NCBI GenBank assembly: GCA_947447835.1
Contig: CANFLP010000107.1
Span: 1-5,590, forward strand
Length of the DNA stretch: 5,590 bases
Direction: 5' to 3'
From: Bacteroidota bacterium
Lineage (GTDB): Bacteria; Bacteroidota; Bacteroidia; Chitinophagales; Chitinophagaceae
Part shown: one piece after another, positions 1 to 5,590 of the stretch
Position numbering within the stretch: the stretch's first letter is position 1
Layout of the letters: each line of letters opens with the position of its first letter
Position numbers and translations under genes: made by a program
The notes under the pieces: generated by a model
Seen by the model: only the letters and a program-made list of their open reading frames with translations
The model's database searches: none
What the model was told of the DNA's origin: nothing

Positions 1-1578
1 AAAAATGCAGATGTATTTTTAGGATTAAGTGTTGGCAATGTTGTGACACCTGAAATGGTTGCATCAATGCCAAAAAATCCAATTGTTTTTGCATTGGCAA
101 ATCCCGATCCTGAAATTGGTTATGAAGCAGCTACGAGTGCAAGAAAAGATATCATCATGGCAACAGGCCGTTCTGATTATCCTAACCAAGTGAATAACGT
201 TTTAGGTTTCCCTTATATATTTAGAGGTGCATTAGACGTGCGTGCTAAGCAAATTAATGAGGCTATGAAATTGGCTGCAGTTAAAGCTTTGGCCGAACTA
301 GCTAAAACATCGGTGCCAGATATTGTGAACATGGCCTACAATCAACAAAATCTTTGTTTCGGTAATGATTATATAATTCCAAAACCATTAGATCCAAGAT
401 TGTTAAGCACACTTGCCCCTGCTGTAGCTAAGGCTGCTATTGAGTCTGGCGTTGCACAATTAAAGATTGCGAATTGGGATGAATATGTAGTTCAATTAAA
501 TAAGCGTTTAGGATTAGACAATCAATTAATGCGTTTAATTAGTAACAAAGCAAGACGTGATCCAAAACGATTGGTTTTTGCAGATGCTGAAAATACCAAA
601 GTATTAAAAGCGGCAAGTATTGTTTATGATGATGGTATTGCGTATCCGATTTTATTAGGTAATGAAGCAAGAATTAAAAGTATTGCCGAGGCTAATAATA
701 TTGATATTACCGATTTGCCAATTATTGATGTTCGTAGTGATGAAATGGAAGCGAAGCGTGAATTTTTCGGTTCTTTATTATTCCAAAAAAGACAACGCAA
801 GGGCGTTAATAAATATGAGAGTTTAAAATTAATGCGCACTCAAAATTATTTTGGGGCCATGATGGTAGAAACAGGCGAAGCAGATGCTATGTTATCTGGG
901 TTAACCAGGAATTATGCAGACGGCATTAAGCCTGCATTACAAACCATTGGGGTGGAAGAGAATGGTCGAAAAATTGCAGGTATGTATTTATTATTAACTA
1001 AGAAAGGACCATTATTCTTAGCCGATACTACCGTAAATATCGACCCTACGGCCGAAGAAATTGCAGACATTACTTTATTGGTAGCTAAGGAAGTACGCAA
1101 TTTTAATATGGTGCCTAGGGTGGCTATGTTAAGCTATTCAAATTTTGGAAGTAGTGATACGCCTGAAGCTAAAAAAATGGCCGAAGCAACAAGAATTGTC
1201 AAGCAAAGAAATCCGAATTTAATTGTGGATGGAGAGATGCAAGGCATGCTGGCATTTAATAAAGAAATCTTAAAAGAAAACTATCCATTTAGTGATTTAG
1301 TAGACGCTGATGTGAACGTACTTATTTTCCCTAATCTAACCGCAGGTAATATTTCCTATCACTTATTAAAAGAAGTGGGTGGGGTAGATATTATTGGGCC
1401 AATTTTATTAGGATTGAAAAAGCCAGTTAACGTTTTACAATTGGGGTCTGATGTGCGTAACATTATTAATATGGCTACGGTGTCGGTAGTAGATGCCCAA
1501 TTAAAAACGCGTATTGACACAGATGCCGAGGTGCAAAGGACTAGTTGGTGGAAACGTATGAAAAAGCGTAAGAAGTAG
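1..1578 (+). CDS. maeB: NADP-dependent malic enzyme with C-terminal phosphotransacetylase-like domain (MaeB type), 5' partial
   Basis: Cytoplasmic enzyme that oxidatively decarboxylates malate to pyruvate, making NADPH in most family members. The frame is open from base 1, so the 525 visible residues are the C-terminal part of a protein usually about 750-770 residues long; the GTG at 43 is an internal Val codon, not the start. Residues 1 to about 150 are the end of the malic enzyme NAD(P)-binding domain, with ADVFLGLSVGNVVTPEM (3-19), FALANPDPE (30-38) and the GRSDYPNQ...FRGALD block (56-79). From about residue 186 to 505 there is a phosphate acetyl/butyryltransferase-like domain, with GLTRNYADG near 300, SNFGSSDTPEA near 380, VDGEMQ at 409-414 and a FPNLTAGNISYHLL segment. 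In studied MaeB proteins this domain is regulatory (acetyl-CoA response) and lacks transferase activity; that is family knowledge. The protein ends in a very basic tail with paired Trp (511-525). The next gene starts 20 bases after the stop. NADP rather than NAD preference is inferred from the fusion architecture. Confidence 0.95.
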   Translation, partial: KNADVFLGLSVGNVVTPEMVASMPKNPIVFALANPDPEIGYEAATSARKDIIMATGRSDYPNQVNNVLGFPYIFRGALDVRAKQINEAMKLAAVKALAELAKTSVPDIVNMAYNQQNLCFGNDYIIPKPLDPRLLSTLAPAVAKAAIESGVAQLKIANWDEYVVQLNKRLGLDNQLMRLISNKARRDPKRLVFADAENTKVLKAASIVYDDGIAYPILLGNEARIKSIAEANNIDITDLPIIDVRSDEMEAKREFFGSLLFQKRQRKGVNKYESLKLMRTQNYFGAMMVETGEADAMLSGLTRNYADGIKPALQTIGVEENGRKIAGMYLLLTKKGPLFLADTTVNIDPTAEEIADITLLVAKEVRNFNMVPRVAMLSYSNFGSSDTPEAKKMAEATRIVKQRNPNLIVDGEMQGMLAFNKEILKENYPFSDLVDADVNVLIFPNLTAGNISYHLLKEVGGVDIIGPILLGLKKPVNVLQLGSDVRNIINMATVSVVDAQLKTRIDTDAEVQRTSWWKRMKKRKK

Positions 1579-1586
1579 AAAATCAC

Positions 1587-1594
1587 TAACTTTA
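1587..1594 (+). promoter_or_regulatory. Putative Bacteroidota -7 box before mlaE-like gene
   Basis: TAACTTTA matches the Bacteroidota -7 consensus TAnnTTTG except at the last base. Four bases (CGGT) separate it from the ATG at 1599, so transcription would start at or very near the start codon. No good -33 TTTG element is seen at the usual spacing, and no Shine-Dalgarno sequence precedes the ATG. The match alone is weak in AT-rich DNA; the support comes from identical placement before the next two genes. Confidence 0.5.
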
Positions 1595-1598
1595 CGGT

Positions 1599-2336
1599 AT
1601 GAATTTTTTCACGCATTTTGGCAAATACCTTTTAATGTTAAAGGGCATGTTCACCAAGACAGACAATATAAAGATGTTTTGGAAGGAATACATGAAACAG
1701 TGCTATGATATTGGCATTGGTTCATTGCCAATTGTAATTATCATTTCTTTTTTCTTGGGTGCAGTAATGACAGTGCAAACTGCAGCTCAGTTGGTAAACC
1801 CAATGATCCCATTATCTACAATTGGAATAATCGTTCGTGATGGTATGATTTTGGAATTTGCCCCTACTTTTTTAAGCATCGTATTAGCTGGTGTAGTTGG
1901 AAGTAAGATTGCGAGTGAGTTAGGCAACATGCGCACTACAGAACAAATAGATGCATTAGAAATTATCGGAATCAATTCAAAAAACTATTTAATCTTCCCT
2001 AAAATTTTAGGCGCCTTTACAATGGTTCCTTTGTTAGTGGGAATTTCTGCAGTTATTGGTGTGTGGGGTGGCTATTTAGTTGGTGGATGGACAGGTGCCA
2101 TCCCAAATGAATTATTTATCAGTGGTATTAGAAAGGATTTGAATTCAAGTTATATAGCGATTGCTTTTTACAAGTCTTTTATATTCGCATTTATTATAAG
2201 TACTGTGCCCGCATATTTTGGGTACAATGTTAAAGGTGGCGCCTTAGAAATTGGTAAGGCAGGTACAAGGTCCGTGGTGGTAAGTTGTATCTTAATTTTA
2301 ATAGCCGATTATTTAGTGGCTACCATCGCATTATAG
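1599..2336 (+). CDS. mlaE: MlaE-family ABC transporter permease (phospholipid / MCE-type lipid transport)
   Basis: Inner-membrane permease of the MlaE (formerly DUF140) family. Such proteins pair with an MlaF-type ATPase and an MCE-domain protein (MlaD) to move phospholipids between inner and outer membranes. The 245-residue length is normal for the family. An amphipathic N-terminal segment (about 1-35) is followed by hydrophobic helices at about 40-70, 75-102, 135-165, 185-205 and 222-243. The family's hallmark cytoplasmic loop is present at 102-121 (S-K-I-A-S-E-L-G-N-M-R through T-E-Q-I-D-A-L-E), which in known systems contacts the ATPase. The ATG at 1599 is chosen because it gives the full N-terminal helix and sits just after a -7-like box. 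The usual ATPase and MCE genes do not follow: the next gene, 28 bases downstream, is an RNase, and upstream is a malic enzyme. Partners must be encoded elsewhere if the system is functional. The family is clear; the exact lipid substrate is not. Confidence 0.93.
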   Translation: MNFFTHFGKYLLMLKGMFTKTDNIKMFWKEYMKQCYDIGIGSLPIVIIISFFLGAVMTVQTAAQLVNPMIPLSTIGIIVRDGMILEFAPTFLSIVLAGVVGSKIASELGNMRTTEQIDALEIIGINSKNYLIFPKILGAFTMVPLLVGISAVIGVWGGYLVGGWTGAIPNELFISGIRKDLNSSYIAIAFYKSFIFAFIISTVPAYFGYNVKGGALEIGKAGTRSVVVSCILILIADYLVATIAL

Positions 2337-2352
2337 TTTAACTTAGTAGTAT

Positions 2353-2360
2353 TAAATTTT
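2353..2360 (+). promoter_or_regulatory. Putative Bacteroidota -7 box before RNase gene
   Basis: TAAATTTT fits TAnnTTTG except for the last base and ends four bases (TCAA) before the ATG at 2365. It lies in the 28-base gap after the permease stop codon. No -33 element or Shine-Dalgarno sequence is apparent. It suggests a separate, near-leaderless transcript for the RNase gene, in addition to any read-through. Confidence 0.5.
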
Positions 2361-2364
2361 TCAA

Positions 2365-3768
2365 ATGAAAATAAGTTTTCACGGAGCTGCGCGTACAGTT
2401 ACTGGTTCAAAGCATTTAATGCAACTTGATAATGGAGAAACTTTTTTATTGGACTGTGGTATGTTTCAAGGAATGGGCCGAGATACCGACGGATTAAATG
2501 CAAGTTTTGGGTTTGATGCTACAAAGGTGAATTATGTGATTTTATCACATGCACATATTGACCATACCGGTTTGTTGCCTAAGCTAGTAAAAGAAGGGTT
2601 TAAAGGAAATATATATTGTACACCTGCAACAAAAGCATTGACCGAAATTCTATTAAGAGATTCGGCCATGATTCAACGTGATGATGCAAAATTTGGCAAT
2701 AAACGTAGAGCGAAGCAGGGCTTGGCTCCCATTGAGCCATTGTATGACTTAGATGATGTAGCGTTAACGCTTCCATTGCTTACAGTGGTGGAGTATGATA
2801 AAGCAACTCAAATTACTGAAAGCATTGAATTACTATACACCGATGCAGGCCACATCATTGGCAGTGCTGCGGTGAACTTGAAAATTAAAGAAGGGGGTGA
2901 AGTTAACACCTTAACATTTAGTGGGGATATAGGACGATATAGAGATATGATTTTAAGATCTCCAGCAACATTTCCACCTGCAGATTTCATCATTATTGAA
3001 AGCACCTATGGAGATAAGTTACATGATTTGATTCATACTACTCCTGATGATTTATTGCATTGGATTCAAACAATCTGCGTTGAAAATAAAGGAAACTTAA
3101 TTATCCCTGCTTTTAGTGTTGGTCGTACGCAAGAAATTTTATACGAGTTGAATCAATTGTCTTTAGAAAAAAAATTGCCTCATGTACCTGTTTATGTAGA
3201 TAGCCCTTTGAGTATTGAAGCAACAGATGTTGTAAAACAGTTTCCGAAATATTTTAATAAAACTATTCAACATGTTTTAGAAGTGGACGATGATCCATTT
3301 GACTTTGAAGGATTGCGTTATATAAAAACAGTTGATGAAAGTAAAGCATTAAATGAAGATCTGCATCCAAAGGTGATTATTTCTGCTTCAGGCATGGCCG
3401 ATGCTGGAAGAGTTAAACATCATATTAAAAACAATATTGAAAATCCCAAATGCGCTATTTTACTAGTGGGTTATTGTGAGCCACATTCATTAGGAGGGAG
3501 ATTAATGAATGGTCAAAAAGAAGTGCGTATTTATAGTGATACCTATCCAGTTATAGCGAAGGTGGGTTCAATACGAAGCATGAGTGCACATGGTGATTAT
3601 GAGGATTTGATGCAATTTTTAGCGTGTCAAACGCCTGATTTAGTAAAGCAAATATATGTGGTTCACGGTGAGGCTGATGTTCAAGACCATTTTGCTGAAA
3701 GATTACGTAAAAAAGGGTTTAAAGAAGTAATTGTTCCCGAGATGCATGAGACTTTTGTAATGCAGTAG
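2365..3768 (+). CDS. Beta-CASP metallo-beta-lactamase-fold RNase (CPSF/TTHA0252-like)
   Basis: Predicted cytoplasmic zinc-dependent ribonuclease of the beta-CASP group, related to CPSF-73 and to the Thermus TTHA0252 type rather than to RNase J. All metal-binding motifs are visible: the N-terminal FHGAARTVTGSKH strand region (5-17), motif 2 HAHIDH (H62, H64, D66, H67), motif 3 DAGHIIGSA (H163) and motif 4 SGDIGR (D188). The beta-CASP motifs follow: A as ESTYGD (212-217), B as SASGMADAGRVKHH (340-353, His at 352/353) and C as SAHGD (H409). The C-terminal part, with VVHGEADVQ near 432, is the RMMBL segment. The 467 residues are about the usual length, with no N-terminal KH domains as found in archaeal aCPSF. 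The ATG at 2365 gives the canonical family N-terminus. The motifs predict an active enzyme; RNA as substrate, and endo- versus exonuclease mode, are inferred from relatives. Neighbours give no functional hint: it lies 28 bases after a lipid permease and 32 before a glycan ligase. Confidence 0.93.
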   Translation: MKISFHGAARTVTGSKHLMQLDNGETFLLDCGMFQGMGRDTDGLNASFGFDATKVNYVILSHAHIDHTGLLPKLVKEGFKGNIYCTPATKALTEILLRDSAMIQRDDAKFGNKRRAKQGLAPIEPLYDLDDVALTLPLLTVVEYDKATQITESIELLYTDAGHIIGSAAVNLKIKEGGEVNTLTFSGDIGRYRDMILRSPATFPPADFIIIESTYGDKLHDLIHTTPDDLLHWIQTICVENKGNLIIPAFSVGRTQEILYELNQLSLEKKLPHVPVYVDSPLSIEATDVVKQFPKYFNKTIQHVLEVDDDPFDFEGLRYIKTVDESKALNEDLHPKVIISASGMADAGRVKHHIKNNIENPKCAILLVGYCEPHSLGGRLMNGQKEVRIYSDTYPVIAKVGSIRSMSAHGDYEDLMQFLACQTPDLVKQIYVVHGEADVQDHFAERLRKKGFKEVIVPEMHETFVMQ

Positions 3769-3788
3769 GGTTCATATGGTATTTTTAT

Positions 3789-3796
3789 TAAATTTA
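3789..3796 (+). promoter_or_regulatory. Putative Bacteroidota -7 box before ligase gene
   Basis: TAAATTTA fits TAnnTTTG except for the last base and ends four bases (CCAC) before the ATG at 3801, the same placement as before the two preceding genes. A TTTG lies at 3754-3757, but it is about 31 bases upstream of the box, too far for a normal -33 element. No Shine-Dalgarno sequence is seen. The box supports 3801 as the true start of the ligase gene. Confidence 0.5.
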
Positions 3797-3800
3797 CCAC

Positions 3801-5590
3801 ATGAAAACCAACTCCGGGATTTTACTATACTTATTTGCAGCACTCTATTTAATAGTACATTTTATACCCGATTTAGGCGGTGCCGATGTAATGGGAGCGC
3901 AATGGTTGTATACAAGTATAGTGGATACTTTATTGCTTTGTTATATCGTAGCCAATTACAATCAATACAAGGAAGCTATTGCTGGAATTTTTAATATTAA
4001 GTTCACTTTAGTGTATAGCCTTTTTTTATTGTGGGCGCTTGGGTCTTATTTTTATGCGTTAAACCCCACAGAGGCCTTGGTTTGTTTAGCACGTTTAGCA
4101 AGCACCTTTTTAATTTTTATCAACCTTTCTATTTTATTGTATAAAAAAGATGTTCAGCAGGTTTATAAATACTTGGCCTTGTTGGTTTCCTTGGTATTGT
4201 TATATGATGCTTTTACGGTGATTGTAGGTTTTTCCAATAAGGTGGGTGAAATGACATTAGAAGAACTTGTATTAAGCTTAATGGGTAACAATGGCAACAA
4301 GAACGTAATGGCAGCAAGCCTTTTGATTAAATTTCCTTTTGCAATTTATTATATTTTAAATAGTAAAATGGCGGGTAAGGTTTTAGGTATTATAAGTTTG
4401 TTCATAGGTGTTTTCGCCTTGTTTCTTTTAAATACTAGGTCCACGTTTGTAGGGTTAATTTTAATATTATTCATCTTTATTCTTTCTACTATATTTTTCA
4501 AAAGAAAGGGCACTAAAAAATCTATTGCAATTCAGTTAGCATTTTTTATTATACCAATTATAATAGCATTTTTTGCTTCAAATATGGTTTTGGAAAATGC
4601 GGTTAAAATGCAAGGAGTTGAAGGGGGCTATGGTACGGTAACTAAAAGATTGAAGGATATTAGAATAGACAATAGTTCTGGCAGATTTCACTTATGGTCG
4701 GCGGCTATCGATTATTTCAAACATCATCCATTTAAGGGCGATGGTTATGGTAACTGGAAACTAGCGTCTATTCCATATGAAAAGGAGTTTACCAACGACT
4801 TGTTTGTGCCTTATCACTCTCATAATGATTTTTTAGAAACCTTTGCCGACTTAGGTATTGTGGGAGGTAGCTTATATGCGTTCTTATTTTTATTGGTTTT
4901 GTTATTTACGATTCGTATTTGGAGAGATGAAAGATTGAAACAGTATCATTTTGTAGCTACTATTTCATTCATGGCTATTACTTGTTATTTTGTGGATGCA
5001 TTCTTAAACTTTCCAACCGAGCGAACTTCTATGCAAACAATGTTTGCGATGTCTGCTGCTTTAGTGTTTGCTCCGCAGGCTTTTTTACAAGTTGCAAATA
5101 ATAAAGGAAAATCAGCTGGATTCTTACAACAGTGGTTGCCTAAAATAGTGATTGCTTTTTCTTTACTAATTATTCTTCCTTCTATTTATATCAACAACGA
5201 GGTGTATAAGTCTTTGAAAGTCCAAAAATATGTAATGGGTGAAATTGACGCCGATCCTAAAATGGCATTGGCTGATGTAAAAGATGCTTTCCCTTCTATA
5301 CCTAATTTATCCACGTCTACATTGCCTATCCCGGCGCTGGTGGCAAGATATTATTTTAGAGATAAGCAATATGATGATGCAATGCGTTTATTAAATGAAA
5401 GCGAGAATATAAATCCATATTTGTATTATACCGACTTTATCAAAACTGCAGTTTTTGCATCCAAGCAAAATTTTGATAGCGTTTCTTTTTATTCAAAACG
5501 TGCATTTTACAATTGGCCTAGAGCAACTAGTTATTATAAAAATGTAATTTTTGGAGCCGCAAGAAAAAAAGATACTGCCGAAATTAATAA
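3801..5590 (+). CDS. O-antigen ligase / Wzy_C-family membrane glycosyltransferase with C-terminal TPR-like region, 3' partial
   Basis: Polytopic inner-membrane protein of the O-antigen ligase (WaaL/PglL, Wzy_C) family, which transfers undecaprenyl-linked glycans to lipid A-core or protein on the periplasmic side, or polymerises them. The frame is open from ATG 3801 through the window end (596 codons, no stop). Hydrophobic helices lie at about 7-23, 35-51, 66-86, 92-114, 122-144, 169-187, 194-210, 215-233, 242-259, 352-372, 381-398 and 448-464. Family marks are GNNGNKN (162-168), NTRSTFVG with R213, and a long loop at about 260-350 holding SGRFHLW (R295), HPFKGDGYGNW (309-319) and HSHNDFLE (339-346). 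H341 aligns with the conserved WaaL-type His, and the helix after it starts with the usual DLGIVGG. After the last helix, residues about 480-596 are soluble and TPR-like (for example YYFRDKQYDDAMRLLNES). The ATG 3801 retains the first helix and follows a -7-like box. Ligase, polymerase and O-oligosaccharyltransferase cannot be told apart from sequence alone. The gene lies 32 bases after the RNase gene. Confidence 0.88.
   Translation, partial: MKTNSGILLYLFAALYLIVHFIPDLGGADVMGAQWLYTSIVDTLLLCYIVANYNQYKEAIAGIFNIKFTLVYSLFLLWALGSYFYALNPTEALVCLARLASTFLIFINLSILLYKKDVQQVYKYLALLVSLVLLYDAFTVIVGFSNKVGEMTLEELVLSLMGNNGNKNVMAASLLIKFPFAIYYILNSKMAGKVLGIISLFIGVFALFLLNTRSTFVGLILILFIFILSTIFFKRKGTKKSIAIQLAFFIIPIIIAFFASNMVLENAVKMQGVEGGYGTVTKRLKDIRIDNSSGRFHLWSAAIDYFKHHPFKGDGYGNWKLASIPYEKEFTNDLFVPYHSHNDFLETFADLGIVGGSLYAFLFLLVLLFTIRIWRDERLKQYHFVATISFMAITCYFVDAFLNFPTERTSMQTMFAMSAALVFAPQAFLQVANNKGKSAGFLQQWLPKIVIAFSLLIILPSIYINNEVYKSLKVQKYVMGEIDADPKMALADVKDAFPSIPNLSTSTLPIPALVARYYFRDKQYDDAMRLLNESENINPYLYYTDFIKTAVFASKQNFDSVSFYSKRAFYNWPRATSYYKNVIFGAARKKDTAEIN

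Noticed and set aside
43..45. GTG at 43 as the start of the malic enzyme
   Set aside because: The frame stays open to base 1, and the upstream codons read ADVFLGLSVGNV, a conserved malic enzyme segment. The gene is truncated by the window edge.
1579..1598. Possible intrinsic terminator between malic enzyme and permease genes
   Set aside because: The 20-base gap has no inverted repeat or U-tract; the same holds for the gaps at 2337-2364 and 3769-3800.
624..1616. Minus-strand open frames at 624-839, 912-1100 and 1359-1616
   Set aside because: They lie antisense inside the malic enzyme gene (the last runs into the start of the permease gene), have no family features, and are shadows of the coding strand.
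1787..3005. Minus-strand open frames at 1787-1975 and 2808-3005
   Set aside because: They are antisense to the strongly supported permease and RNase genes and have no domain signal of their own.
3776..3994. 72-codon open frame on the + strand just after the RNase gene
   Set aside because: It overlaps the start of the ligase gene in another frame. Its translation shows no recognisable domain, while the ligase frame from 3801 gives a clear membrane protein with family motifs.
1599..5590. A linked envelope-biogenesis operon or defence system
   Set aside because: The permease, RNase and ligase have unrelated family roles, no toxin, effector or nuclease partner set is present, and each gene appears to have its own promoter box. 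Adjacency alone does not support a joint system.

Overview
The window is an AT-rich, gene-dense bacterial segment with four genes, all on the + strand. The likely source is a member of Bacteroidota, possibly near Chitinophagaceae. I infer this from the style of the proteins, the lack of Shine-Dalgarno sequences before the starts, and Bacteroidota-type -7 promoter boxes (TAnnTTT) just upstream of every internal start codon. The taxonomic call rests on recognition, not on a database search.

Layout: (1) positions 1-1578, the C-terminal part of a MaeB-type malic enzyme fused to a phosphotransacetylase-like domain; its 5' end lies outside the window. (2) 1599-2336, an MlaE-family ABC transporter permease. 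(3) 2365-3768, a beta-CASP metallo-beta-lactamase-fold RNase. (4) 3801 to the window end, an O-antigen ligase / Wzy-family membrane protein with a TPR-like C-terminal extension; its 3' end lies outside the window. This last gene has no stop codon in the window, so an ORF search that requires a stop would miss it, but its frame is open for 596 codons.

The gaps between genes are only 20, 28 and 32 bases. Each holds a TAAnTTT box exactly four bases before the ATG, which suggests that the genes are transcribed separately from near-leaderless promoters, although they are packed like an operon. No hairpin terminators, RNA genes, mobile elements, CRISPR arrays or long repeats were seen, and no stretch above 300 bases lacks a gene.

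The four genes do not form one obvious pathway. They cover central carbon metabolism (malate to pyruvate), outer-membrane lipid transport, RNA processing, and surface glycan ligation or protein O-glycosylation. Only the MlaE and ligase genes share a theme, the cell envelope. I see no convincing novel system here. The most interesting points are the uniform promoter-to-start geometry, the mlaE gene without its usual ATPase and MCE partners, and the ligase-TPR fusion.
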